Notes: generated from the letters alone by a model not told the origin. A DNA stretch of 64,000 nt from Collinsella sp. BG-O-102 (GCF_023656745.1 NZ_JAMOKO010000005.1:1-64000), one strand, 5' to 3'. Positions 35,872 to 45,314 are shown, counted from the first letter of the stretch. Program-made: numbers and translations.

Positions 35872-35897
35872 CCATTGGGGACGTCCGCAATGGCTAG
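35868..35897. repeat. Palindrome spanning the convergent MATE/cobO stops
   Basis: CTAGCCATTG (35868-35877) and CAATGGCTAG (35888-35897) are exact reverse complements around GGGACGTCCG. The MATE stop TAG lies in the left arm and the cobO stop in the right. The segment ATTGGGGACGT is shared with the REP-like elements at 15544 and 43404. Confidence 0.65.
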
Positions 35898-36379
35898 TAT
35901 TCGATGCCTTGGCGGGCTAGGAGGCCTTCGTCGAAGTAGTGTTTGACGGGGCGCATTTCGGTTACTAGGTCGGCAAGGTCGGCGAGGGGCAGCAAGCCAC
36001 GGCCGGTGAGCACGAGCTCCGTGGTGGCGGGCTTCATTGCGATTAACGCTTCGACATCTTCGCGCGTCACAAAGCCCCGTCGCATGGCTTCTCCCAGCTC
36101 ATCCAAGATCAGCACGTCGACCTGGCTAATCTGCTCGCGCGCCAGCTCCATGATCTGTGCGGCACAGGCTTCGGGCGTGTCGCGGTCGGCTTGTACGATG
36201 CGTAGCCCCAATCGAGGTGCTGCGTCATGTTCGGCACAGTGCAGCTTCTTGGCAAACTGAAGCATGAGCACGTTAAGTCCATAGCCCGTGGCGCGCAGCG
36301 CGAGGCCCAGCGCAGCCGTCGTCTTGCCCTTGCCGTCGCCCGTATAGATTTGAACCTTGCCGACTTCCAGTGATGCCAT
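35894..36379 (-). CDS. cobO: Cob(I)yrinic acid a,c-diamide adenosyltransferase (CobA/CobO/BtuR family)
   Basis: Transfers the adenosyl group of ATP to corrinoids to make coenzyme B12 precursors. The 161 aa product has the modified P-loop TGDGKGKTTAALG near the N-terminus, VLILDEL (Walker B-like) and the family end RPVKHYFDEGLLARQGIEY. No other cobalamin gene and no B12 riboswitch is visible nearby, so it may serve corrinoid salvage. Divergent from ftsH. Confidence 0.93.
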   Translation of the reverse strand: MASLEVGKVQIYTGDGKGKTTAALGLALRATGYGLNVLMLQFAKKLHCAEHDAAPRLGLRIVQADRDTPEACAAQIMELAREQISQVDVLILDELGEAMRRGFVTREDVEALIAMKPATTELVLTGRGLLPLADLADLVTEMRPVKHYFDEGLLARQGIEY

Positions 36380-36456
36380 CTCTGTTCTTTCGTGCCCGGC
36401 GTCGGTTTATCGCCGTCCGGGTTGGGTATTCTAGAAAACATTATCAACCCCAGTAG

Positions 36457-38364
36457 ATGGAGTTCAAGCAGATGGAGATGGATGACCACAAACGTAGACG
36501 GAATATGATCCTCTACGTGCTCATCGCCTTCGTCGTCTACCTCGTGCTCTCGACCGTACTGTTCCCCAACATCGGTCACACGCAGCAGATTACGAAGACC
36601 GATTACTCGACGTTTGTCAAAGCGCTCGATAAGAAGAGTGTCGACAAGGTCGAGTACAACACGGACGATTACACGATTTATTACACCAAGAAGGGCGAGG
36701 ACGAGAACATCGCCTACAAGACGACCGGTGTGCCGAATGACGCGGGCTTTACCGATCGCGTGCTTGAATCTGGCGCCTCGCTTGAGTCGGTCGTTCCCGA
36801 TAAGAACTCGGGTCTGATGACCTACTACCTGCTCACCCTCATTCTTCCCATAGCCATCTTCTTCCTGATCGGCTGGTGGCTCAACCGCCGCATGAAGAAG
36901 GCCATGGGCGATGACGGTCCGTCGATGAACTTTGGCGGCGGTGGTTTTGGCGGCGGCGGACTGGGTAAGTCCGGCGCGCGCGTGATCGCCTCCAAGGACG
37001 TGGGCGTGACCTTTAAGGATGTCGCCGGCCAGGAAGAGGCCAAGGAGTCCCTCAAGGAGGTCGTCGACTTTCTGGAGAAGCCGCAGCGCTACGAGGAAAT
37101 CGGCGCCAAGCTGCCGCGCGGTGCTCTTCTTGTCGGCCCTCCGGGTACCGGTAAGACCCTGCTTGCCAAGGCCGTTGCCGGCGAGGCGGGCGTGCCGTTC
37201 TTTAGTATTTCGGGTTCTGAGTTTGTTGAGATGTTCGTCGGCCGCGGCGCCGCCAAGGTGCGCGATCTGTTTAAGCAGGCCAAGGAAAAGGCCCCGTGTA
37301 TCGTGTTCATCGACGAGATCGATACCATCGGCAAGAAGCGCGATGGCGGTGGCTTTAGCGGCAACGATGAGCGTGAGCAGACGCTCAACCAGTTGCTGAC
37401 CGAGATGGACGGCTTCGATAACCACAAGGGTATTGTCGTTCTCGCTGCTACCAACCGTCCCGACAGCCTTGATCCGGCCCTGTTGCGCCCCGGTCGTTTT
37501 GACCGCCGCATCCCCGTCGAGTTGCCCGATCTGACCGGCCGTAAGAACATCCTCGAGCTCCACGCCAAGAGTGTGAAGACCGAGCCGCCGATCGATCTGA
37601 CCGCGATTGCCCGCGCCACGCCCGGTGCCTCGGGCGCCGACCTGGCCAATATCATCAACGAGGGCGCCCTGCGTGCTGTCCGCGAGGGCCGCAAGCGCGC
37701 CACGCAGGACGATTTTGAGGAGTCGGTGGAGGTCGTCATCGCGGGTCAGCAGCGTAAGTCCACGGTGCTGTCCGACCACGAGAAGCAGGTCGTTTCCTAC
37801 CACGAGATCGGCCATGCCATCGTCGCTGCCCGCCAAAAGGGTTCCGCGCCGGTTACCAAGATCACCATCGTGCCGCGCACGAGCGGTGCTCTTGGCTATA
37901 CCATGCAGGTCGAGGAGGACGAGCGCTTCCTGACGACACGCCAGGAGGTCTTGGACAAGCTTGCCGTCTACTGCGGTGGTCGCGCGGCCGAGGAACTCAT
38001 CTTTGGCGAGATGACGACCGGTGCCGCCAACGATATCGAACAGGCCACCAAGCTCGCCCGCAACATGGTGACGCGCTTTGGTATGTCCGACGAGTTTGGC
38101 ATGATGGCGCTCGGTACCGTGCAGAATGCGTACCTCAACCAGGACACGTCGCTCACCTGCGCTCCCGGTACGGCCGAGCGCGTGGACGCGATTGTCGCCA
38201 AGCTGATCGAGGATGCGCACGACCGCGCTTTGCAGATCCTGAAGGAGAACAAGTTCAAGCTCCACGAGCTGGCTCGTTACCTGTACAAGAAGGAGACGAT
38301 CACGGGCGAGGAGTTTATGAATCTCCTCACGCGCGAGAATCCGCTGATGCCAAAGCAGCAGTAA
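36457..38364 (+). CDS. ftsH: ATP-dependent zinc metalloprotease FtsH
   Basis: Membrane-bound AAA+ protease for quality control. The 635 aa product has a TM helix near 17-37, an extracytoplasmic domain, a second TM near 125-143, a Gly-rich linker, the AAA domain (Walker A GPPGTGKT at 227-234; Walker [10 protein letters not shown]; second region of homology [12 protein letters not shown]) and the M41 protease with HEIGH at 449-453 (HEAGH in most homologues). The start at 36457 lacks a clear ribosome-binding site; in-frame ATGs at 36472 and 36478 are alternatives. Confidence 0.96.
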   Translation: MEFKQMEMDDHKRRRNMILYVLIAFVVYLVLSTVLFPNIGHTQQITKTDYSTFVKALDKKSVDKVEYNTDDYTIYYTKKGEDENIAYKTTGVPNDAGFTDRVLESGASLESVVPDKNSGLMTYYLLTLILPIAIFFLIGWWLNRRMKKAMGDDGPSMNFGGGGFGGGGLGKSGARVIASKDVGVTFKDVAGQEEAKESLKEVVDFLEKPQRYEEIGAKLPRGALLVGPPGTGKTLLAKAVAGEAGVPFFSISGSEFVEMFVGRGAAKVRDLFKQAKEKAPCIVFIDEIDTIGKKRDGGGFSGNDEREQTLNQLLTEMDGFDNHKGIVVLAATNRPDSLDPALLRPGRFDRRIPVELPDLTGRKNILELHAKSVKTEPPIDLTAIARATPGASGADLANIINEGALRAVREGRKRATQDDFEESVEVVIAGQQRKSTVLSDHEKQVVSYHEIGHAIVAARQKGSAPVTKITIVPRTSGALGYTMQVEEDERFLTTRQEVLDKLAVYCGGRAAEELIFGEMTTGAANDIEQATKLARNMVTRFGMSDEFGMMALGTVQNAYLNQDTSLTCAPGTAERVDAIVAKLIEDAHDRALQILKENKFKLHELARYLYKKETITGEEFMNLLTRENPLMPKQQ

Positions 38365-38383
38365 GGCTGGTTGCACATTGTTG

Positions 38384-38423
38384 AACGCCCCATTTGAGTC
38401 TCTATCTCAAATGGGGCGTTTTA
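38384..38423 (+). terminator. Terminator of ftsH
   Basis: AACGCCCCATTTGAG (38384-38398) pairs perfectly with CTCAAATGGGGCGTT (38406-38420), followed by TTTTA. Confidence 0.88.
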
Positions 38424-38439
38424 CGTGGGAGGGATATGT

Positions 38440-38892
38440 ATGAAGATCGTGGTGAGCGCCTGCTTGATGGGCGAGAGCTGCAAGTATAACGGGCTCGACA
38501 ATTGCCTTCGCGAACTGGTCGAGGCCTGCGAGCGTACGGGGACCGAGGTCCTCTTGGTGTGTCCTGAGGTCTTTGGGGGTCTTCCCACGCCGCGCAAGCC
38601 GTCCGAGATTGTGAACGGCGAGGTTCGTACCTGCGAGGGCGCCTCGGTCGATCGTGAGTTTCGCCTGGGTGCCCAACGTGCGCTCGATATGTGTGAGCAG
38701 GCGGGCGGACCGGAAGAGATAGTCGCGTGCATCCTTCAGGACCGCAGCCCCTCGTGCGGTGCGGGTCACATCTACGACGGCACCTTTAGCGGTACGCTCA
38801 CCGCGGGTAACGGTGTTTTCGTCGACCTGCTGCTGCGTCACGGGTACCGCGTGATTCCGGCCAGCGAATTTGACCCCAGTATGTTGGAATAG
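38440..38892 (+). CDS. DUF523 family protein
   Basis: The 150 aa product fits DUF523: MKIVVSACLMGESCKYNG at the start, VCPEVFGGLPTPR in the middle and LQDRSPSCGAGHIYDGTFSG toward the end, with conserved cysteines (SCK, CPE, SCG) that may bind metal. Function is not established. The ATG at 38440 has GGGAGGG 6 nt upstream. It is flanked by terminators, so it is probably monocistronic. Confidence 0.88.
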   Translation: MKIVVSACLMGESCKYNGLDNCLRELVEACERTGTEVLLVCPEVFGGLPTPRKPSEIVNGEVRTCEGASVDREFRLGAQRALDMCEQAGGPEEIVACILQDRSPSCGAGHIYDGTFSGTLTAGNGVFVDLLLRHGYRVIPASEFDPSMLE

Positions 38893-38898
38893 CAAATG

Positions 38899-38935
38899 AA
38901 AGGGGGAGGCCATCGAGTAGATGGTCGCCCCCTTT
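38899..38935 (+). terminator. Terminator of the DUF523 gene
   Basis: AAAGGGGG (38899-38906) pairs with CCCCCTTT (38928-38935), with an inner GCCATC/GATGGT stem and a short mismatch between. Confidence 0.7.
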
Positions 38936-38987
38936 ACTGGCAAGCTAAACTATTTCAACAGATGTTCAATGGCGTTTGCCCAGATAA

Positions 38988-39024
38988 AACCTGCCAAAAT
39001 AAACCTGTCCCTTTTTGGTAGGTT
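38988..39024. repeat. REP-like palindrome, AAACCTGTCCC family
   Basis: AACCTGCCAAAA (38988-38999) pairs with TTTTGGTAGGTT (39013-39024), with one G-U pair, around a segment containing AAACCTGTCCC. It overlaps the last two bases of the minus-strand dehydrogenase stop codon. It resembles short palindromes mobilised by REP-associated transposases, although no transposase is present here. Confidence 0.6.
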
Positions 39025-40111
39025 AGGCGAGGAGGGTGTGGCCGTAGGCGTCGGCGGCCTTGATGGCGGCGGCGAATTTTTCGTCGGTGAAGGGCTCGGG
39101 GTTTCCCTGCTTCCACTCGTTGGTGGCGTGGGCAAACTCACACAGCGCCGGAATGTCGGCCTCGGTAAGGCCGACCTGCTCAAGCGTCACGGGCAGCCCC
39201 ATCTGCTTGTTAAAGGTGGCGTAGCGCTCAAGGTTCTCGGTGTCGCCCGTGTAGGCGAACAACACGAGCACGCCCAGGCTCACGACCTCGCCGTGCAGGT
39301 AGGTGCCCTCACGCGGAATGCTGCAGGTGGCATTGTAGAACGCGTGCGCCACGCTCGAGTTGTAGTAGTAATCGTTCTGGTTGGTCAGGTTCGAGACATA
39401 GCCCGTGTTGACCACGATATCGAGCGCGATCTGCTTGACGGCCTCGCTCGACAGGTCCTGGCGCACGTCCTCAAGACCCTGGACGCCATAGGTAAACAGC
39501 GGCTCGGAGCAGGTGTGGGCGAGTGCCAGGCCAAGACCGGCGGTGTGCTCCAAATCACCGGCGCTCGTGGCGTACTCGACCTCGGGCTGCTTAGAGAGGG
39601 CATCGCCTACGCCGGCCCAGAAGTACTCTGCCGGTGCCTCGGCGATGATCTTGGGGTTGATGAAGATGTGCGCCGGTCGGTTGGGGTACGAATAGCCCTC
39701 GAGCGAGCCGTCGTCGTTGTACACGACGGCAATGGCGGTCGCAGCGGAGCAGTTGGAGCAAATCGTCGGCACCGTAAAGACGATCTTCTTGAGCTCGATG
39801 GCTGCGGTCTTCACGGTGTCGAGCGCCTTGCCGCCGCCGCATGCGATAAGCACGTCAGCTTCCTGGCAGGCAGGGGTATTCACGACCTTGGCGATATTGG
39901 CACGCGTACTGTTGGTGCCGTAGACGCGCGTCTCGAGAATTTCGACGTCGGTACCCGCCAGCGCAGCTTCGATACCGGGAAGTGCTGCGGCCAGTGCCCG
40001 CTTGCCACCGATGATCGCGACCTTCTTCGCGCCGTACTCGGCCAGCGCGCCGGGCAGCTCGTCAAAGCAATCCTCGCCAACGGTGTAGTCGCTCATTCCA
40101 ATCGTGCGCAT
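39023..40111 (-). CDS. Iron-containing/GldA-type alcohol dehydrogenase (glycerol dehydrogenase-like)
   Basis: NAD-dependent metal-containing dehydrogenase of the GldA branch. The 362 aa product has the N-terminal Rossmann-like domain with CGGGKALDTVK for NAD, TICSNCSAATAI near the active site, and the metal ligands expected from GldA: Asp in GVGDALSK, His in VAHAFYN and His in YLHGEVVSLG. The natural substrate may be glycerol or another polyol; sequence alone does not decide. AAGG lies upstream of the ATG. Confidence 0.88.
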   Translation of the reverse strand: MRTIGMSDYTVGEDCFDELPGALAEYGAKKVAIIGGKRALAAALPGIEAALAGTDVEILETRVYGTNSTRANIAKVVNTPACQEADVLIACGGGKALDTVKTAAIELKKIVFTVPTICSNCSAATAIAVVYNDDGSLEGYSYPNRPAHIFINPKIIAEAPAEYFWAGVGDALSKQPEVEYATSAGDLEHTAGLGLALAHTCSEPLFTYGVQGLEDVRQDLSSEAVKQIALDIVVNTGYVSNLTNQNDYYYNSSVAHAFYNATCSIPREGTYLHGEVVSLGVLVLFAYTGDTENLERYATFNKQMGLPVTLEQVGLTEADIPALCEFAHATNEWKQGNPEPFTDEKFAAAIKAADAYGHTLLA

Positions 40112-40597
40112 AGCAACCTTCTTTCGTTCGATAAAGTGCTTTCAGGTATTTTGCTCCAAGAGAAGGTCCACAGCCGCGAGAAATTTCGAACGTATAAAAC
40201 CAGTGTTGAGGGTTTTTCGCCGGCGCGGAACGTGCTAGCATACTCCGCATAAGCGTTGATGGGGACGAGTAGTCGGCCGTCCGCATGCTACAGAGAGCGG
40301 GAAGCGCTGAGAACCCGTGCATGCGACCGATGAAAATCACCCCGGAGCTGCGGTCCCAACGGACGTGCCGCGCAGGTTCGTCTTAGTAGACATCGCCGAG
40401 ATGGTCGTCGATACAGACCAGCCGAGTAACGGATGCGAGCGCGCGGCGACGCGAGCGAGGGCATCTAAGCTGGGTGGTTAAGCGAAGAGCTTTTACGGGC
40501 AGACTGCCCGTTTTGTGGCGCTTCGTCCCAGCTTGTAGGGACGGGCGCTTTTTTGGTGCCCAGAGGGCGTGCGCGCCCATGACAAGAAAGGGGTACC
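40112..40597. other. Intergenic region with the ileS T-box leader
   Basis: The left part (40112-40245) is the upstream region of the minus-strand dehydrogenase and the probable ileS promoter zone (TGCTAGCAT, 40233-40241, is a possible extended -10). From about 40250 the T-box leader of ileS fills the space. Confidence 0.7.
40250..40556 (+). ncRNA. T-box riboswitch (isoleucine) controlling ileS
   Basis: Senses uncharged tRNA-Ile and controls termination before ileS. Stem I shows GACGAGTAGT (40264-40273), AGAGAGC (40292-40298) and the specifier loop GAAAATCACC with codon ATC at 40336-40338. The T-box core TGGGTGGTTAAGCG is at 40471-40484, with TGGT (40475-40478) able to pair with the tRNA ACCA end. 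The antiterminator helper hairpin ACGGGCA/TGCCCGT is at 40495-40511. The terminator is GCGCTTCGTCCC/GGGACGGGCGC (40518-40529/40538-40548) plus six T. Confidence 0.92.
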
Positions 40598-43402
40598 GTG
40601 GCAAACGAGTACAAGCAGACGATGAATCTGCCCAAAACCGGATTTCCCATGCGTGCCGGTCTTTCCAAGTCCGAGCCCAAGCGACTTAAGGACTGGCAGG
40701 ACAACAAGGTCTACGAGCAAGTTCTAAAGAAGAACGCGGGTCACAAGAAGTTCGTGCTGCACGACGGCCCTCCGTACGCCAACGGCCCGATCCACATCGG
40801 CCACGCCATGAACAAGATCTCTAAGGACATGATCAACCGTTACTGGATGATGCAGGGCTGCGAAGTTCCCTATGTCCCCGGTTGGGACTGCCACGGTCAG
40901 CCGATTGAGCATAAGGTCGAGGAGAAGCTCGGCACCGAGAAGTTCAACCAGACTTCCACTGCCAAGATTCGCGAGCTGTGCAACAAGTTCGCTGTCGAGA
41001 ACATCGAGCTGCAGAAGGCCGGCTTCCGTCGCCTGGGCGTGCTCGGCGATTGGGACAACCCGTATCTGACGCTCTATCACCAGCATGACGCCGCCGACAT
41101 CGAGGTCTTCAAGGCCATGTTCGACAAGGGCATGATCTATCGCGGTCACAAGCCCGTCCACTGGTGCAAGCACTGCCACACCGCGCTCGCCGAGGCCGAG
41201 ATTGAGTACTCCGACGAGACGAGCCCCTCCATCTTCGTGCGCTTCGAGATGACCTCCAAGCCCGCCGGTCTCGAGAACTTCGACGGCCCGGTCGACTTCA
41301 TCATCTGGACGACCACGCCGTGGACCATCCCCTCCGACCAGGCAGTTTCCCTCAAGCCCGGTGCCGCCTACGTCGCCGTTGAGCACGACGGCCGCGCCGA
41401 GGTCATGCTCGAGGACCTGGCTCCCAAGTGCTGCGAGGAGTTTGGCTGGGAGTACACCCCGGTTATGGTCGACGGCAAGCCCTATGTGGTTCCCGCCGAG
41501 ACCTTCCACCACATTCACTACAAGCAGCCGATCTTTGACGGTGTCGAGGGCGTGGCACTGCTGGCCGATTACGTCGGTGTCGATGACGGTACCGGTATCG
41601 TCCACAACTCGCCCGGCCACGGCGTCGACGACTACTTTGCCTGCCTCAAGGAGGGCATCACCGACATCTGCATGCCGGTCGATGACGACGGCAATTTCTA
41701 TACCGGCGAGGAGTTTGGCACCGGTGGCCCCTTCAGCGGTATGGATACCGACGAGGCCAACCCGCACATCATCGAGTTCCTGCGCGAGCGCGGCACCCTG
41801 GTCCTCGAGAAGAAGATCACGCACAGCTATCCGCACTGCTGGCGCTGCAAGCACCCGGTGCTCTTCCGTGCTACTGACCAGTGGTTTGTCTCGATGGACA
41901 AGACCGGTTTGCGCGAGCAGGCTGGCAAAGAGGTCCGCGAGAACGTCAAGTGGTATCCGGCCCACGCGGCCAACCGCATCGGTGCCATGGTCGAGCAGCG
42001 TCCCGACTGGTGCATCAGCCGTCAGCGCAACTGGGGCGTGCCTATCCCCAGCTACACCTGCGCCGACTGCGGCGAGAAGGTCATGAATGATGCCACGCTC
42101 GACGCCGTCATCAAGCTCTTCCACGAGAAGGGCTCCGACGCCTGGTTCACCGACGCTCCCGAGAGCTACCTGGGTGAGGCCTGCGTCTGCCCCAAGTGCG
42201 GCGGCCATCACCTCAAGGCCGATAAGGACATCCTCGACGTGTGGTGGGATTCCGGCGTCTCCTGGAAGGCCGTCTGCGAGTATCGCCCCGAGCTTGAGTA
42301 CCCGGCTGACGTGTATCTCGAAGGCTCCGACCAGCACCGCGGTTGGTTCCAGAGCTCGCTGCTCACCTCTGTGGGCGCCAACGGCCATGCTCCGTACAAG
42401 GCAGTCGTCTCGCAGGGCTTCACGCTCGACGGTCAGGGCCGCAAGATGTCCAAGTCGCTCGGCAACGTCATCGACCCCAACAAGGTCTGCGACGAGATGG
42501 GCGCCGACATCATCCGCCTGTGGGTCGCCTCGGTCGACACCAGCTCCGACGTTTCCATCGACCACGAGATTCTCGCTCGTACGTCCGATGCCTACCGCCG
42601 TTTCCGCAACACGCTGCGCTTCCTGCTCTCCGAGCTCGAGGGTCAGTTTGAGCCCGAGACTGACGGTGTCGCCTTTGCCGACCTGCTGCCGCTCGACAAG
42701 CTCATGGTTGCCCGCCTGACCCAGGTCCAGGCCGAGGTCGACGACGCTTACTCCTGCTACGAGTTTCCGCGCGCCTACCGTGCGCTTTACGACTTTGTGG
42801 TTACCGAGCTCTCCAACGTGTACCTCGACGCCCTGAAGGATCGTCTGTACTGCGAGAAGCCCGGCTCGCTCGAGCGCCGCAGCGCTCAGACCGTGCTCGC
42901 CGAGCTCTTCTCGATGCTCATGCGCGATCTGCAGCCGATCTTGTCCTACACCGTCGACGAGGCCATGGCCTATGCGCCCGCCGGCTGCGTCGATCACCAG
43001 AAGTACGCCGCGCTGCTCGATTGGTACAAGTCGCCTATCACGGTCGACGAGGCCAATGAGTTTGAGGGCGTGCTCGAGGCTTCGCTCGAGCTCCGTAGCG
43101 CCGTGACCAAGGCCCTTGAGGATGCCCGTTCTGCCGGCACCTTCACCAAGAGCCAGCAGGTTCGCGTCAAGGCGGTCGTTCCCGCCGAGATGTATGCGCT
43201 GTTGACCGGCGACAAAGCCGTCGACCTGGCCGAGTTCTACATCGTCTCCGATGTTGAGCTGACCCAGGGCGAGGAGCTTTCCGTTGCTATTGAGGCTGCC
43301 GAGGGCGAGTGCTGCGACCGTTGCTGGAACTATCGCACCACTGTCGGCGAGTACAACGGCCACGCGCATATCTGCAAGCGCTGCGCGGAGGCGCTGAACT
43401 AG
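40598..43402 (+). CDS. ileS: Isoleucyl-tRNA synthetase
   Basis: Class I synthetase for tRNA-Ile. The 934 aa product has HIGH at 66-69 (GPIHIGHAMNK), the editing domain, KMSKS at 616-620 and a C-terminal zinc ribbon (CCDRCWNY ... HICKRCAEAL). GTG start with AAGAAAGGGG upstream, 43 nt after the T-box terminator. Expression should rise when isoleucine or charged tRNA-Ile is low. Confidence 0.98.
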   Translation: MANEYKQTMNLPKTGFPMRAGLSKSEPKRLKDWQDNKVYEQVLKKNAGHKKFVLHDGPPYANGPIHIGHAMNKISKDMINRYWMMQGCEVPYVPGWDCHGQPIEHKVEEKLGTEKFNQTSTAKIRELCNKFAVENIELQKAGFRRLGVLGDWDNPYLTLYHQHDAADIEVFKAMFDKGMIYRGHKPVHWCKHCHTALAEAEIEYSDETSPSIFVRFEMTSKPAGLENFDGPVDFIIWTTTPWTIPSDQAVSLKPGAAYVAVEHDGRAEVMLEDLAPKCCEEFGWEYTPVMVDGKPYVVPAETFHHIHYKQPIFDGVEGVALLADYVGVDDGTGIVHNSPGHGVDDYFACLKEGITDICMPVDDDGNFYTGEEFGTGGPFSGMDTDEANPHIIEFLRERGTLVLEKKITHSYPHCWRCKHPVLFRATDQWFVSMDKTGLREQAGKEVRENVKWYPAHAANRIGAMVEQRPDWCISRQRNWGVPIPSYTCADCGEKVMNDATLDAVIKLFHEKGSDAWFTDAPESYLGEACVCPKCGGHHLKADKDILDVWWDSGVSWKAVCEYRPELEYPADVYLEGSDQHRGWFQSSLLTSVGANGHAPYKAVVSQGFTLDGQGRKMSKSLGNVIDPNKVCDEMGADIIRLWVASVDTSSDVSIDHEILARTSDAYRRFRNTLRFLLSELEGQFEPETDGVAFADLLPLDKLMVARLTQVQAEVDDAYSCYEFPRAYRALYDFVVTELSNVYLDALKDRLYCEKPGSLERRSAQTVLAELFSMLMRDLQPILSYTVDEAMAYAPAGCVDHQKYAALLDWYKSPITVDEANEFEGVLEASLELRSAVTKALEDARSAGTFTKSQQVRVKAVVPAEMYALLTGDKAVDLAEFYIVSDVELTQGEELSVAIEAAEGECCDRCWNYRTTVGEYNGHAHICKRCAEALN

Positions 43403-43403
43403 C

Positions 43404-43450
43404 CGTTGGGGACGTTCTTAAACGACTGTCAAACAAGAACGTCCCCAACG
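43404..43450. repeat. REP-like palindrome, GGGGACGTTCTT family, copy 2
   Basis: CGTTGGGGACGTTCTT (43404-43419) and AAGAACGTCCCCAACG (43435-43450) are exact reverse complements. The left arm and following AACGACT closely match the copy at 15544. It begins 1 nt after the ileS stop. Confidence 0.75.
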
Positions 43451-43468
43451 TCAACTTTTGTCACGTCC

Positions 43469-43507
43469 AAGCGGCATTCTGTTTTTCGGAATGCCGCTTT
43501 CGTTTTT
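43469..43507 (+). terminator. Terminator of ileS
   Basis: AAGCGGCATTC (43469-43479) pairs with GAATGCCGCTT (43489-43499), followed by TTCGTTTTT. Confidence 0.8.
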
Positions 43508-43619
43508 AGCTGGTTATTTCGCTAGCGTTGGTGAATATGCTGCGCGTTTGGCGTTTGTCACTATAAGATGATTACTTGCATTAAACGGAATTCGATGTTC
43601 TTGAGGGTAGGGGATTGAT

Positions 43620-44219
43620 TTGGGTCGTACTGGGGATATGACGCCGCCTTTGCGCTGGCGGTTAGGTGTTGCTGGTGGGGTGGTGCTGGTTGTGCTGCTT
43701 TTTGATCAGCTGACCAAGCTTGCGGTTCGTGCCGTGGGCGACGCTTTGCATGTGACTGTTATCCCCGGTGTGATCGACTTCCTGTTTGTCCGCAATATCG
43801 GTGCTGCCTTTAGCATGGGCGAGGGGCATGGCGTTGCGTTTGCTTTGCTGGCGCTTGCGGTCATTGTCGCCATTGCCGTGTACTTGCTTCGCGCGCCCCA
43901 GCTTGCTCGCTTGGAGGTTGTGGGCATGGCGATGGTTGCGGGCGGTGCTATCGGCAACGCTATCGATCGTTTGGCCTTTGGCTTCGTGACCGATTTTATT
44001 GCCACCACCTTCGTCGACTTCCCCGTCTTTAATGTGGCCGATATCGGCATTACCTTGGGCGTCGTGCTCGCCCTCTTCGGTTACATGTTCTTGAGCCCCG
44101 CTGCCCGTGAGGTCGATGCGACCGCCGAGCTTAACGCCCGTGACGAGGCCCGCGCTAAGCGCAAGGCCCAGCAGCGTGGGGAGCGTGCCCGCAAGATTCG
44201 CGAAAGGAATGAGCGCTAA
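43620..44219 (+). CDS. lspA: Signal peptidase II (prolipoprotein)
   Basis: Membrane aspartyl protease that removes signal peptides of lipoproteins such as the one at 3029. The 199 aa product has four TM segments, the FDQLTK motif early on, NIGAAFSM, and the catalytic Asp motifs GAIGNAIDRL and FNVADIGI. The last about 40 residues are a charged cytoplasmic tail. The start is TTG at 43620 with AGGGG 6 nt upstream; ATG at 43638 is an alternative. rluD overlaps by 1 nt, a common pairing. Confidence 0.95.
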   Translation: MGRTGDMTPPLRWRLGVAGGVVLVVLLFDQLTKLAVRAVGDALHVTVIPGVIDFLFVRNIGAAFSMGEGHGVAFALLALAVIVAIAVYLLRAPQLARLEVVGMAMVAGGAIGNAIDRLAFGFVTDFIATTFVDFPVFNVADIGITLGVVLALFGYMFLSPAAREVDATAELNARDEARAKRKAQQRGERARKIRERNER

Positions 44220-45232
44220 TGGCCGACATCCATATCCTTGTTGCCGACGATGCCGCTGGTCAGCGTCTTGACGCCTATCTGGGCTCCAATGACGGCTGCC
44301 CTACGCGCTCTTCCTGCGCGCATCTGATTGAGGGAGGCGCCGTTGCCGTCAACGGTGAGACTTGTCTCTCTAAAAAGTACGCCGTACGCGCCGGCGATCG
44401 CATCTCGGTCGACTTGCCCGAGCCGCACGACCCGACCGACGTGATTCCCGAGGCCATTCCCCTCGATATCCGCTACGAGGACGACTACCTTATCGTGCTC
44501 TCCAAGCAGCGGGGCCTGGTGTGCCATCCCGCCCATGGCCACGAGAGCGGCACCCTTGCGAACGCTCTGGTCTACCACTGCGGCATCGATCATCTTGGTA
44601 CTGTGCAGGGTGAGGACCGCCCCGGCATCGTGCATCGCCTGGATCGCGATACCTCGGGCCTTATGCTCGCGGCAAAAGATGACGACACCCAGCGCGCGCT
44701 TCAGAATCTCATCCGCACGCGCACGCTCGACCGCCGCTATATCACGCTTGTCCACGGGCACATCGCCATGGACGAGGGCACCATCAATACCGGTATCGCC
44801 CGTTCTACGCGCGACCGCGTCAAGATGGCGGTTTCGGATGACCCCTTTGCCCGTCAGGCCATTACGACCTTTAAGGTCCTCGAGCGCTTTGATTCCACGC
44901 GTTTTGACGACGGCTATACGCTCGTTGAGTGCCACCTGTTTACGGGCCGCACACATCAGATTCGCGTGCATATGCGCCATATCAACCACGCCTGCGTGGG
45001 CGATCCGCTCTACGGCAAGTGCGATGCGCGTGCCGATCAGGGCCTGACCAGGCAGTTCCTGCATTCTTGGCGCGTTGCGTTCGATCATCCCGTAACGGGG
45101 AAGCGCATTGAGTGCCGTGATGAGCTGCCGTGGGATTTTGCCGCGGTTCTGGACGATCTGGCCCCGCGTTCGCTTGGTCGCACTGCCGCCGGCGACGACA
45201 TCGTTCCGCAGCTCGGTCTTCTCGAAGCCTAG
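44219..45232 (+). CDS. RluA family pseudouridine synthase (RluD-like)
   Basis: Modifies uridines in 23S rRNA. The 337 aa product has an N-terminal S4 RNA-binding domain (RLDAYLG ... LIEGGAVAVNG) and the catalytic domain with GIVHRLDRDTSGLM (Asp is the nucleophile) and LFTGRTHQIRVHM. lspA-rluD order supports RluD type. The start overlaps the lspA stop (TAATG). Confidence 0.93.
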   Translation: MADIHILVADDAAGQRLDAYLGSNDGCPTRSSCAHLIEGGAVAVNGETCLSKKYAVRAGDRISVDLPEPHDPTDVIPEAIPLDIRYEDDYLIVLSKQRGLVCHPAHGHESGTLANALVYHCGIDHLGTVQGEDRPGIVHRLDRDTSGLMLAAKDDDTQRALQNLIRTRTLDRRYITLVHGHIAMDEGTINTGIARSTRDRVKMAVSDDPFARQAITTFKVLERFDSTRFDDGYTLVECHLFTGRTHQIRVHMRHINHACVGDPLYGKCDARADQGLTRQFLHSWRVAFDHPVTGKRIECRDELPWDFAAVLDDLAPRSLGRTAAGDDIVPQLGLLEA

Positions 45233-45250
45233 CCAGTATTAGGTGGTTTC

Positions 45251-45280
45251 TTGAACTCGGTAAGCCTGCGGTAAGATATA
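45251..45280 (+). promoter_or_regulatory. Promoter of the glycosyltransferase gene
   Basis: TTGAAC (45251-45256) with GATATA (45275-45280) at 18 bp, or AGATAT at 17 bp. It starts in the short gap after rluD. Confidence 0.5.
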
Positions 45281-45314
45281 CGATTGTTTACGTTACACGT
45301 TGCTGGGAGCCTGC

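Noticed and set aside
43404-43450. Terminator of ileS
   Set aside because: The palindrome has no T-run; a proper terminator follows at 43469-43507, so the palindrome is better explained as a REP-like element.
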